NCBI GenBank assembly: GCA_958295955.1
Contig: OY282420.1
Coordinates: forward strand, 1,874,435-1,938,434
Direction: 5' to 3'
Length of the DNA stretch: 64,000 bases
From: an uncultured Bryobacterales bacterium
Lineage (GTDB): Bacteria > Acidobacteriota > Terriglobia > Bryobacterales > UBA6623
Below the pieces are notes generated by a model, which saw only the letters and a list, made by a program, of their open reading frames with translations, was not told the DNA's origin and did no database searches. The translations under genes were made by a program, and so were the position numbers. Positions 34,764 to 44,600 of the stretch are shown here, one piece after another (position 1 is the stretch's first letter; the number at the start of each line of letters is the position of its first letter).

Positions 34764-34875
34764 CGCGCCGGTTGGAACTTATAGGGTAACAAACGAGTCG
34801 CGGGGCATGGGCCGCGCAAACGTTCCGGCCGCGGGACAGGTGATTGAGTCGCGCGCTTATCGATTTTCGGCCGGC

Positions 34876-34905
34876 TTGCATCCCTGAACGCAGGGTTCCT
34901 ATAAT
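34876..34905 (+). promoter_or_regulatory. Sigma70-type promoter of the TonB-receptor gene
   Basis: A perfect TATAAT at 34900-34905 is preceded by TTGCAT at 34876-34881 with an 18-nt spacer. It lies 55 bp upstream of the receptor ATG, leaving a leader of about 48 nt. This is the best-looking promoter in the window and suggests strong expression. Confidence 0.75.
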
Positions 34906-34960
34906 TGCGGGGGGAAAAAGAAGTCCGCGCCAAGCGGGCTCTCCGAAGGGGGATTGCACA

Positions 34961-37900
34961 ATGCGTTTGAAGCATGTTTTTCTTTCGTTGGCGGCGTGGG
35001 GTCTGTTGGCGCTGCCCGCGGCGGCTCAGCAATCCGGCTTGACCGGGACGGTCGCCGACAACACGGGAGCGGTCATCGTCGCCGCCGACGTTGTCGCGCT
35101 CAATTTGAACACGGGCGTCGGCTATGCCGCCCAAACCAACGAGGCGGGCGTTTACAACTTTCCGCCGATGGCGCCGGGAGCATACGAGTTGAGTTGCGAG
35201 TCCACGGGATTCAAGCGGTTCGTGCAGACCGGCCTGGTTCTCGAAACCGGCCTGACCAAGCGCGTCGATATCGCGCTCGAAGTCGGCGCCGTGACCGAAA
35301 CCATCGAAGTGACCGGAACCGCCCCGCTGCTCGAAACCGACAATTCGACGGTCGGGCAGTTCATCGAGCGCACGACGGTGGCGCAGATGCCGGTTTCGAG
35401 CCGGCAGGCCGGCCAACTGGTCAAGCTCGTGGGCAACGTGACCTTCGCCAGCTCGGGGGGCGGGCTTTACGACTTGCCCTTCTTCTCGATGGGCGGCGGG
35501 CGCTCGCGCAACCAGATGTGGCACCTCGACGGCGGAGTCGTGCAGAACATGGCGCTGGGCATCGCTCAACTCAATTTGAACCCTCCGGTTGAATCCTTGC
35601 AGGAGTTCAAAGTCGAATCGAACAACTATCAGGCCGAGTACGGCCGCAGCGGCAACGGCCTGATCATCATGACGACGCGCTCGGGAACGAACGAATTGCA
35701 CGGCGCCGTCTATCACAACTTCCGCAACGACAAGCTCGATACGCGCACCTTCTTCGCGCCCAGCGTGGCCCCGCTGCGCTACAACATCTTCGGCGGCTCG
35801 GTCGGCGGCCCCATCGTCAAGGAAAAGACCTTCTTCTTCTTCAATTACGAGGGCCAGCGCCGCGGGGACGGCCGCACGATCGCCAATACCGACGTGCCCT
35901 ACCCCATGGAAGTCGGCGGCGATTTCTCGCAACGCGCGAACTTCGAGCTGCTCGACCCGCTAACCGGCGATCCGTTCGACAACAACACGATTCCGCAGAG
36001 CCGTTTCGACTCGCTGGGCAAAGCCTTCGCGGATCTCTACCCCGCGCCGAACGTCAGCTTCAATCCGGCCAATGCGCCGCGCGACAACTTCCTCAAGAAC
36101 GTATCGGACAAAGGCGTCTCCGACTTTTACACCGCAAGGATCGATCACAACTTCTCGGACAAGGACCGCGTTTACGGCCGCTTCAGTTGGGTGGAGGCGC
36201 CCGCGTCCCCCGCCCCGATCTATCCCAACGAAACGGTCGATTTCAGGGCATCGAACCAGGAACGCAGCAACCTGGTTACAACGATCGACTGGAGCCACAG
36301 CTTCACGCCGACGATCATCAACGATTTCCGCTACACCTACGGCAAGCGCCTGTTCACCACGCGCGGCTTGGGCACGGGCAGCGGGTTGAACGGTCAGTTG
36401 GGCGTGCCCAACGTCGATCCCGAATTTTTCGCCACGGTCAACCTGACGGGTTACACCCGCTTGGGAGCGGGCAATCAGGAACGCATCCAGACGCCGATCG
36501 CCACGACACAGATCATGAACAGCACCTCGGTGTTCTCGGGTAACCACACGTTCAAGTTCGGCATGGAATACCGCTACTCGCGCAACCAGGACGATTTCAA
36601 CTCGGCCGCGGGCGGCAATTTCAGTTTCAACAACCGGGTCACCAACGATGCCCTGGGCCAATTGCTGCTGGGCTGGACGACCAGCGCGAGACTGACGGAC
36701 ACCGACATCCTGAACACCCGCAGCGACTACTGGGGCTTCTACGCGCAGGACAACTGGAAGATCAACCAGAAGCTTACGCTCAGCCTCGGACTGCGCTACG
36801 AATTGGACACGCCGCGCTGGGAATGGGAGAACCGCCAGAGCGGATTCGATCCGCAAGCAATCAACCCCGTCTGCAACTGCCCCGGCGCCGTAACTTTCTC
36901 GGGCCGCGACGGGCTGAGCCGCTACGCCCACGACTTCGACAAGAACAACTGGGGTCCGCGGCTGGGCATCGCTTACCGCGTCAACGACTCGACGGTGATC
37001 CGCACCGGATACGGCGTCAACTACAACGGCGCGTACGCCCGCGCGGTGCCCTTCACGATGTTCTGGACGTTCTCCAAAAATCTCGAGCTCAACTCGCCCG
37101 ACGGCGGCTTCACCCCGGCTTTTAACTTCTCCGACGGCCTGCCGGCGGCGACTCCGTTCGCCGAGGCCGACCGCAACGCGAGCTTCGGCGCGGTTACCAG
37201 CGGCCGGCGCACGGTGGCGCCCGACTTCATTCAGCAGAACCAGCGCAACGGCTACTCCCAGCAGTGGAATTTCACCGTCCAGAAGCAGTTGCAAGGGAAC
37301 GCGCTGGTCGAGGCGCAGTACATGGCCAACGTGGGCCACAAGCTGGGCGGCCCGAACGTCAGCATCAACATGATTCCGCTGGTCAACGGCATGGGGCCGG
37401 CGTCGCAGGCGCAGACGGCGCGTCCCTTTCCGCAGTTTTCGAACGTGCTCCACGAGAGCCCGGCGTGGGGCAACTCCACGTACCACTCCCTGAACCTGAA
37501 AGCCGAGAAGCGCTTTTCGAGCGGCCTCAGCTATCTGTTCAACTACACTTGGGCGAAGTTCATCGACGACGTGGAGTCGGCCAACGAACTGGGCGGGGAG
37601 CAGGGCAACGGCTATCAGCACGTCGAGTTGCGGCACCTTGACAAGGCGCTGTCCGGCAACGACATTCGCCATCGTCTGGTCGCCAGCGGCGTTTACGAAG
37701 TGCCGGTAGGCAGAGGCCGCAAGGTCGATGTGCAGAACAGCGCGTTGAACGGCGTGATCGGCGGCTGGAGCCTGGGCATCATCGGCGAGTTCCGCACGGG
37801 GTCCCCCTTCGGCGTCATCGAGCAGACCAACCGCTCCAACGCGTTTGCCCACTCGCAGAGACCGCACTTGTTCGGATCGGTCGAGCGGTTATCCAATTGG

Positions 37901-38212
37901 CGCGACAACGTGAGAAGCAACACATACATGGACCCGGGGCTTTTCGCGTCGCCCGGCGTCGGCGTTTTCGGCAGTTCGCCCCGCAACGTCTGCTGCGGCC
38001 CGGGTTTCGCCGTCGTCGATGTCTCGATCAACAAGAAGTTTCCGTTCGGCGAACGGCGCTTCGTCGAGTTTCGAGCGGATTTCTTCAACATGCCCAACCG
38101 TCCGAATTTTGCGATTCCCGAACGGCGCCAAGGCAACAGCGCGTTCGGCCGCGTGCGCGGGACGATCGGCACGGGGCGGCAGTTGCAGTTGGGACTGCGC
38201 GTGCAGTTTTAG
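34961..38212 (+). CDS. Oar-like TonB-dependent receptor with carboxypeptidase regulatory-like domain
   Basis: A 1083-aa outer-membrane protein. The signal peptide is MRLKHVFLSLAAWGLLALPAAAQQ. A CarboxypepD-regulatory-like beta-sandwich (about residues 24-110, LTGTVADNTGAVIVAADVVALNLNTG) is followed by a plug domain with VTGTAPLLETDNSTVGQ. A long beta-barrel ends LQLGLRVQF with the terminal aromatic needed for outer-membrane assembly. Oar-type receptors are expanded in Acidobacteriota and are thought to import large nutrients such as oligosaccharides or peptides; the substrate is unknown. The gene stands alone with its own promoter and a rho-independent terminator. Confidence 0.92.
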   Translation: MRLKHVFLSLAAWGLLALPAAAQQSGLTGTVADNTGAVIVAADVVALNLNTGVGYAAQTNEAGVYNFPPMAPGAYELSCESTGFKRFVQTGLVLETGLTKRVDIALEVGAVTETIEVTGTAPLLETDNSTVGQFIERTTVAQMPVSSRQAGQLVKLVGNVTFASSGGGLYDLPFFSMGGGRSRNQMWHLDGGVVQNMALGIAQLNLNPPVESLQEFKVESNNYQAEYGRSGNGLIIMTTRSGTNELHGAVYHNFRNDKLDTRTFFAPSVAPLRYNIFGGSVGGPIVKEKTFFFFNYEGQRRGDGRTIANTDVPYPMEVGGDFSQRANFELLDPLTGDPFDNNTIPQSRFDSLGKAFADLYPAPNVSFNPANAPRDNFLKNVSDKGVSDFYTARIDHNFSDKDRVYGRFSWVEAPASPAPIYPNETVDFRASNQERSNLVTTIDWSHSFTPTIINDFRYTYGKRLFTTRGLGTGSGLNGQLGVPNVDPEFFATVNLTGYTRLGAGNQERIQTPIATTQIMNSTSVFSGNHTFKFGMEYRYSRNQDDFNSAAGGNFSFNNRVTNDALGQLLLGWTTSARLTDTDILNTRSDYWGFYAQDNWKINQKLTLSLGLRYELDTPRWEWENRQSGFDPQAINPVCNCPGAVTFSGRDGLSRYAHDFDKNNWGPRLGIAYRVNDSTVIRTGYGVNYNGAYARAVPFTMFWTFSKNLELNSPDGGFTPAFNFSDGLPAATPFAEADRNASFGAVTSGRRTVAPDFIQQNQRNGYSQQWNFTVQKQLQGNALVEAQYMANVGHKLGGPNVSINMIPLVNGMGPASQAQTARPFPQFSNVLHESPAWGNSTYHSLNLKAEKRFSSGLSYLFNYTWAKFIDDVESANELGGEQGNGYQHVELRHLDKALSGNDIRHRLVASGVYEVPVGRGRKVDVQNSALNGVIGGWSLGIIGEFRTGSPFGVIEQTNRSNAFAHSQRPHLFGSVERLSNWRDNVRSNTYMDPGLFASPGVGVFGSSPRNVCCGPGFAVVDVSINKKFPFGERRFVEFRADFFNMPNRPNFAIPERRQGNSAFGRVRGTIGTGRQLQLGLRVQF

Positions 38213-38231
38213 CCGAAGGCGATTTTCAATT

Positions 38232-38259
38232 GGGGCGGCCGTCGAGGCCGCCCCTTTTT
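38232..38259 (+). terminator. Rho-independent terminator after the TonB-receptor gene
   Basis: A perfect 9-bp stem (GGGGCGGCC/GGCCGCCCC) with a GTCGA loop is followed by five T residues. It begins 20 bp after the receptor stop. It sits directly before the convergent pentapeptide gene's 3' end, so the complementary hairpin may also serve that gene. Confidence 0.9.
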
Positions 38260-38263
38260 ACGT

Positions 38264-38653
38264 TCAATCCCAAGCGCCGGGGCGCTCGACGCCATCGGGC
38301 AGCACGGTTTCCGCGTCGCCTCGATTCTCGCCGAGTTGCTTCGCCGTCAAATCCTCGGCCGTGCGCAGATCGGCGGCGCGGATATCGGCGCCGCTGATGT
38401 CGGTGCCGATCAGACGCGCTCCCACGAGATTGGCGCCGCGCAAATCGGCGCCGCGCAAGTCGGCGCCGGTCAGATCGGCCATGACCAGATCCGCTTTGCC
38501 GAGATCGGCGCCCTTGAGGTTCGCCAAGCGCAAATCGACGCCCCTGAGCGGCGCGCCCGAGAGGTCGACGCGCTCGCCGGGATTCCGCTTCCGCCAACCG
38601 TTCCAAGCATCCACGTCGGAAGAAATGAGTTGCAGTTGTATCGGATTCGCCAT
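38264..38653 (-). CDS. Pentapeptide-repeat protein
   Basis: A 129-aa protein. Residues about 28-100 are about fourteen A(D/N)LxG-type pentapeptides (GADLGKADLVMADLTGADLR...), which form a right-handed quadrilateral beta-helix. No signal peptide is present, so it is cytoplasmic. Members range from DNA-gyrase-protecting DNA mimics to proteins of unknown role; nothing here decides. The start codon lies within a 14-bp tandem repeat. Confidence 0.85.
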   Translation of the reverse strand: MANPIQLQLISSDVDAWNGWRKRNPGERVDLSGAPLRGVDLRLANLKGADLGKADLVMADLTGADLRGADLRGANLVGARLIGTDISGADIRAADLRTAEDLTAKQLGENRGDAETVLPDGVERPGAWD

Positions 38654-38682
38654 ATCGGATTCGCCGTATCTGATTCGTCATT
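38641..38682. repeat. 14-bp tandem repeat, three copies, over the pentapeptide gene start
   Basis: Copies TCGGATTCGCCATA, TCGGATTCGCCGTA and TCTGATTCGTCATT are head to tail. The minus-strand start codon of the pentapeptide gene (38651-38653) is in the first copy. The third copy again contains CAT, an ATG on the minus strand. Confidence 0.85.
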
Positions 38683-38986
38683 GCGCGCGGACAGATGGTC
38701 CGCGCAGTTTCAGGGCGGCATGTTGCGCATACTTTAGCGCACGGGATCGGGCGAAGCCGCCGGGACGCCCCGACCGCCGCGCCGTTCGCGGCCGCTTCCT
38801 TCTTCCGTATTTCGATTCTACCGCCCTCCTCGTGGAACGACAATACACGAGAACGCCGGCCGGAAGGCGCGGTCCGCCTCCTGAACGAGGTTTTGTTTCC
38901 CCCGACGAAATTGCCGGTGCTAACATGCCTTAATCCGCGCCTGCCTCGGTATTTTCGCGGCGGCGCAGGCATTCGGTATTTCCGTT
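38654..38986. other. Divergent intergenic region, pentapeptide gene to addB
   Basis: About 330 bp without a gene. Besides the repeat copies at its left edge it contains a weak -10-like TAACAT near 38921-38926 and a short imperfect inverted repeat (GCGCCTGCC and GGCGCAGGC) around 38938-38971 just before the addB-like start. No RNA gene is recognised. Confidence 0.4.
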
Positions 38987-41665
38987 GTGTTGCTGATCGG
39001 TCCGCCCGGAAGCGGGAAAACCCATTTTGTTCTGGAAGCGCTCGAGGCCGCGGTGCGCGAAGGACGGGCGCAGGAATCGAAGTTGATTGTCCCCACGACG
39101 AGCATGGCGCAGCATCTGCTGCACACGCTGGCGCGGCGCGGGCTGGTCGTTCCGGGAAACCTGGTGCAAACCCTTGCGAACTTCGTGCGCGAGGCAACGC
39201 CCGGCGCGCGGGAGATTTCCCCGGCAATGGAGGCGTTTCTGCTGAAGGAGGCGCTGCGGCAGGTTTCGCCGGCGGCGTTTTCCGGCCTTGAAGCCTCGCC
39301 CGGTTTGCGGGCGCGGATTGCGCAGTCGATGCAGGAGTTCTGGGCCGCCGGCGCCGGCAACCTCCAACTCGACGGGCTGGTGAAAAGCGACCTGCAACGG
39401 GCGTTCCTGGAGGTGTTCCGCCGGTTCGAGGAGTTGCTCGCGGAGGCCGGCCTGGTTCACCGCAACCAACGGATCGCCCAGGCGGCCGCATCCTTTCGGC
39501 GCGGCGGGCTGGGGGCGGTCAAGAGGGTCTATCTCGACGGATTTTTCCGCTTTACGCAACAGGAGCAGGTTTTTGTCGAAGCGCTGGCCGAGCAGTCAGA
39601 ATCCATCGTGATTACGCTGCCGGACGGATTGGCGCCGTATCCGTTTCAGGCGATGGGGAGCCGATTGCTGCCGGGCGCATACCGCCCGGCGCCGCTGCCG
39701 GAGATCGTCGCCGCGGATTCTCCCCGCGATGAAGTGCTGGAGATCGCGCGGCGGATTCTCGCTGACGGGCGGCCCTTGCAGCAGTGCGGCATCGTGCTGC
39801 GCTCGCAGCCGCAGTATGCGCCGCTGATCGAAGAAGTTTTCGGCGCCTTGCGGATTCCGTTTCGCATGCGCTCGGAGCGCAAGCTCGCCGATCATGGCGT
39901 CGTCCGCTATCTGCGCCGCTGGCTGGCGGCGGTCGGCGCGGGGTTTCCCGCCGAGGCGGTGCTGGAGTTGGTCTGTTCCCCCTTGTCGCCGGTTGGGGGT
40001 TTCACTGACGCCTTCGATTTCGCGGTGCGCCAAAAGCTGCCCGGCGCCGGGATCGATCTTCTGAAGACGGAAGCCGGCGAACGCGCCGATATCTTGAAAC
40101 TGCTCGACGCCCTGCCGGCGCCCGGCGAATGGCCGCGGCGGCGGCGCAGCGGCAGGGAGTGGGCGCAGGACGCGCGGCAATTGCGCAGTCGGCTTCTCAA
40201 GCGGGCGAAACCGGTTCCCGATGTCGAACCCGACCGCGTGCTTGCGATGAAGGAGCGGGCGCGGGCCGAGGCGCAGTTCGATGCCGCCCTGGATGCCGCG
40301 GCGGAGCTCGGCCGGGGGCCGGCGGACGAACCGATTGCGTTTGCCGCGTTCCTCGAACGGCTCGACGAGGCGCTCGCGGCGGCGCCTCTGAGCACGCCCG
40401 ACGACCGCCGGGAGGTTGTCCAGGTTCTCACCGTGTATGAGGCGCGCCAGTGGGCCTTGCCGGTCGTTTTCGTTTGCGGGCTTGTGGAAGGCTGGTTCCC
40501 GCGGAAGCATGCGCAGGACGTGTTCTTCCCGGATGCCGACCGGGCGCGGCCGGCCGCGCGGGGGATCGCCTTGCGCACCACGGCGGACCGGGCCGAGGAA
40601 GAGAAATTTTTCTACCGCATGGCGACGACCCGGGCTACGGAAAAACTCACGCTCACGTATCCGCGCGCGGACGAGACCGGCAATCCGCTGTTACGCTCGT
40701 TTTTTCTGGACCGCGCGAACGACGGCGCCGCTCCGGCGGCGAGGACGTCTTCGCTGTCCGCCGGGCGGAGTCCGCGGCCGGCCGGATTGCAGGAACAAGA
40801 TTTTGCGGCCGTTGCCGGGCGGAGCACGCGGTTCAGCCCCACGGGATTGGATACGTTTCTGCAATGCCCGTACCGTTACTTTGCCGGACATACGCTGCGG
40901 CTGAAGGGCCGCCCCGAAGCTGCGGGATTCCGCTTCGGGGCGCAGACGGCAGGATCGATCGTCCACAAAACGATCCATCTATGGAGCCTTGAAGGAGGCT
41001 CCATCGGGGCCATTCTGGACCGCGTGTTCGCGGACGCATTGGCGGAGGCGCATTTGCATCTCGATTTTCGGGCGGCGTTGATGCGCGTCAACATGCGCGC
41101 GGATCTGGAGCGTTTCGCCCGGGAATCGGCCGCTTTGTCGGCGCAAGGCGAGTCCGAAACGGACGTCGAGTACATGCTGGACGAACTGGAACCGCCCGCG
41201 GCGATCGCCGGGCGGGTCGATCGCTACCGGATCGACAACGAGGGGCGCTGCTTCGTGATCGACTACAAGTATTCCAGCGCGGCCAGCGTCAAATCGCTGC
41301 GCATGGGACACGCGAAGGACGAGCAATTGCAGCTTCCGCTCTATATGCTCGGGTTGCAGCAGGAACATCGGGCGCGGCCTGGAGGCATGGCGCTGTGCGG
41401 CATTCGCGGTTCTACCAGCTATGAGGGTTGGAGCGTGGTCAAAGACGATCCGAGCGGTTCGGTCGCCCTGGTCTCGGAGGAATCCCTGCAGCGGATGACG
41501 GCAAGCGCCCGAACGGTCGCCGCGAGGGTCATCGGCGAGGTGAGGACCGGCGAGATTGCAGTCGCCCCCCGCGATACGGACGTTTGCAAGCGGTTCTGCG
41601 AGTACAAAGCGGTCTGCCGAATCGGCTGGGACGCCGCGCAACGCGCGGACGACGCGGACGCTTGA
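38987..41665 (+). CDS. addB: AddB-like helicase-nuclease subunit with Fe-S nuclease domain
   Basis: An 892-aa protein of the AddB family, which with AddA resects double-strand breaks and creates 3' tails for RecA. It has a Walker A at the N-terminus (LLIGPPGSGKT, residues 2-12), a degenerate helicase body, and a C-terminal PD-(D/E)XK nuclease (AGRVDRYRI, then VIDYKYSS). The four cysteines of the structural Fe-S cluster are C627 (FLQCPYRYF) and C867, C871 and C877 (VCKRFCEYKAVC). The start is GTG at 38987. It lies 8 bp upstream of the addA-like gene, so the two form an operon. Confidence 0.85.
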   Translation: MLLIGPPGSGKTHFVLEALEAAVREGRAQESKLIVPTTSMAQHLLHTLARRGLVVPGNLVQTLANFVREATPGAREISPAMEAFLLKEALRQVSPAAFSGLEASPGLRARIAQSMQEFWAAGAGNLQLDGLVKSDLQRAFLEVFRRFEELLAEAGLVHRNQRIAQAAASFRRGGLGAVKRVYLDGFFRFTQQEQVFVEALAEQSESIVITLPDGLAPYPFQAMGSRLLPGAYRPAPLPEIVAADSPRDEVLEIARRILADGRPLQQCGIVLRSQPQYAPLIEEVFGALRIPFRMRSERKLADHGVVRYLRRWLAAVGAGFPAEAVLELVCSPLSPVGGFTDAFDFAVRQKLPGAGIDLLKTEAGERADILKLLDALPAPGEWPRRRRSGREWAQDARQLRSRLLKRAKPVPDVEPDRVLAMKERARAEAQFDAALDAAAELGRGPADEPIAFAAFLERLDEALAAAPLSTPDDRREVVQVLTVYEARQWALPVVFVCGLVEGWFPRKHAQDVFFPDADRARPAARGIALRTTADRAEEEKFFYRMATTRATEKLTLTYPRADETGNPLLRSFFLDRANDGAAPAARTSSLSAGRSPRPAGLQEQDFAAVAGRSTRFSPTGLDTFLQCPYRYFAGHTLRLKGRPEAAGFRFGAQTAGSIVHKTIHLWSLEGGSIGAILDRVFADALAEAHLHLDFRAALMRVNMRADLERFARESAALSAQGESETDVEYMLDELEPPAAIAGRVDRYRIDNEGRCFVIDYKYSSAASVKSLRMGHAKDEQLQLPLYMLGLQQEHRARPGGMALCGIRGSTSYEGWSVVKDDPSGSVALVSEESLQRMTASARTVAARVIGEVRTGEIAVAPRDTDVCKRFCEYKAVCRIGWDAAQRADDADA

Positions 41666-41673
41666 TTTTCGCC

Positions 41674-44600
41674 ATGCAGTTGACGCCGTCGCAGGAAGAG
41701 GCCGTCGGCGGCCGGCCGGCCGCAAACACCGTGGTGACGGCGGGCCCCGGGTCGGGCAAGACGCGGATTCTCGTCGAGCGGGTCAGAAGGCTGATCGAGG
41801 TTCACCGGGTCGACCCGCGAGAAATCCTGGCCATTACGTTCACCATCAAGGCCGCGCATGAAATGTACTCGCGGCTGGTCGGCGCGGAAAACGCCTCAGA
41901 GGAGCTCAGAAGGAAATTCGAGAACGCGCAGATTCAGACGATCGACGGATTCTCGTCGAGCCTGCTTCGCGAGAATGCCTTGACGGCCGGGGTCGACCCG
42001 GAATTCACGGTTCTGGAACCCGCGGAGTCAGAGGATCTGTTGCAGCAGACGATCGCGGCGGCGCTCGACGACGCCTTTGCGCGCGGCCCGCAAGAGGCCG
42101 AGGTTTTTCTGCGCGCGTTCAGCGGCTCCGACGAACGCGCCGACAAAATCGAGCCGACCAAAGTGCATCGCTGGTTGTCGGCGTTGGTGAACCGTATCCG
42201 GTCGCACGGAGTCGAGCCTTTCGTCAAGGAATGGCTGCCGCGACTGTCGCTCGACGATTTTGCCGCGGACCTCCGCGAGCTGGCGGCATTGAAGAACGAT
42301 GCCGGTCTTCGCGCCGCCGCCAAGGCGCTGGCCGCGGTCGATGCGGCCGACCTCGAAGCGCAGGCGCGCATTCTGCGCGGCATTGACCCGGGCGATGCCC
42401 GGGCGAAGCAGGCGCGTCCGTTGGTCAAGCGGATTCGTGAGAAGTGGCTGCCGGATCTCGCTGCGGAATTGGCCGCGGAGATGCACGAGCCGGCGCGGCG
42501 GTGGCTTTTCGGCGTAACAGCCCGCATTCTCGACGACTTCGAGCAACGCAAGCGCGAGCGCGGCGCCGTCGATTTCGACGACCTTCAGCGGCTGGCGATT
42601 CGACTTTTGCGAGGCGAGTCGGCGCCGGCGCTGCGCTACAAGCACATCCTCATCGACGAGTATCAAGATACGAACCCGTTGCAAGCGAAGCTGATCGAGG
42701 CGGTGATCGCCGCCCACGGGAATTCGCCGCCGGCGTGTTTCGTCGTCGGCGACATCAATCAGTCGATCTACGGGTTTCGGCACGCCGACCCTACGGTGTT
42801 CCGCAACTACCGCGACCGGGTTCGGAAAAACGGGGGCAAGGTTGTTGCGCTGCACGAGAATTTCCGCAGCCGCCCGGAAATCCTCGGCGCGGTCCACCGC
42901 CTGCTGCCCGGCGGCGTGGATTCCGGCGTCGAGCCCCACCGACTGCAAGCGGGCCGCGAGCATCCTGCGCAGTCCGCCCCGAGCGTCGATATCCAGATTG
43001 TCGCTAAAGCCGGCGGAAAGGCTGCGGAGTGGGAAGCCGGCTGGTGCGCCGCCCGGTTGATGGAGCTGATTGCGGCAAGCCGCAACGCAGCGTCCCCCGG
43101 CTCCGAGATCGAGTGGGGCGACTGCGCGATCCTGCTGCGCACCCGGGAGTTGACGACGCGCTTCGCGGCCGAGTTGCGGCGCCGGCGGATTCCCTACCGG
43201 CTCGAGGCCGGAAAGAATTTCTACCGGACGCCGGAGGTTTATGAGGCGGCGGCGTTTCTGCGCATGCTGCGCAACCCGCGCGACGAGATCAGTCTGGCCG
43301 TCGTGCTGAAGTCGGCATTCGTGGGCGTCGAAGACGGAACCTTGCTCGCCCTGAAGGCGGCGGACAAGAACCTGTCCCACGCGCTTGCGGCCGTCCCCGT
43401 CGCCGGCCCCGACGGCGAGCTTCTGCACGAGTTCAACGAGCGCCTGCGCGATTACCGAGCCGACCGCGATACGACGGCGCCCGACCGGTTGTTGGCCGCG
43501 GCCATGGCCGATTGCGGCTACGACAATTGGCTCGCAGCCGCGGGCGGGGGAGAGCATGCCTTGGCGAATACCCGGAAGCTGCTGCGGATTATCCGCGGGC
43601 TCGCCGCCGGCGGGGCGGGCTTCGATGCGGTTTCCGCGGCGCTCGATGAACGGCTCAACGCGGCGCCGGCGGAAAACGAAGCCGAAGAACCGAAAGATTC
43701 GAGGACCGCGCTCGAGTTGTTGACCATGCATTCGGCCAAAGGCATGGAGTTCCCGGTCGTCGTTGTTGCCGGATTGCAGCACAGCCGCGCCGCCGTCGAG
43801 GCCCCGCTGACTTTTTCGCCCCAGCGCGGCATCGGCGTGAAATGGCGGAATCCCATAAGCAAAGGGTCGATCGGAGATCCCGCGCACCGGGCGGTTGAAC
43901 AAGAAATACGGCAGCGAGACCGCGAGGAAAACGAGCGGCTGCTTTACGTTGCGGCAACGCGGGCCGAGCGGCATTTGATTCTTAGTTGTTCTTTTTCGGC
44001 GAAACCCCAAAAACGCGGTTTCTGCAAGCTGTTGTTCGAGCGGTTCGGGATCGACCACTCGGCGGTGACGAACGAGCGCCGCAGGATCGCGAAGGACCGC
44101 CCGGCGTTCGGCCTGCTGCAGACGAACCGACCCGCCCCGCCGGGCGACGCAGCCGGACCGATGTCCGCGCCGCCTCCCGCCGCTATTCTGCTGCGGCCCC
44201 GCACCGCCGAGGCGAGCGCCGATATTGCGATATCCGTCAGTTCCGTCGCGGCGTTCGCGCAATGCCCGCGCAAATACTTCCTTTCGCGGTACATCGGCCT
44301 CGAATCGACCGTTGCTCCCGCGGTCTCCATGACGGCGGCGGACGATGCGGCCGAACCCGTCGAGCGGGATAAAAACGCCGGCGACGCTGCGGCGTTCGGG
44401 CAGGCCGTACACGAATACCTGGCCGGCGGGGCGGCCGCGGAGGGCGCGTCTGCCGCGGTGCGGAAAACGGCCGAGCAATTCCTTGAGCATCCGTTGGGCC
44501 GGCGGGCCGCCCGCGCGGAACGGAAATCCTTCGAGCAAAGTTTTCTGTTCGCGCTCGACGATCGCATCCTGCGGGGGCAGACCGACTTGCTCTTCGAGGA

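Noticed and set aside
35960-37867. A 635-codon antisense frame within the TonB receptor gene
   Set aside because: Low-complexity, antisense to a well-supported receptor; no start context or domain.
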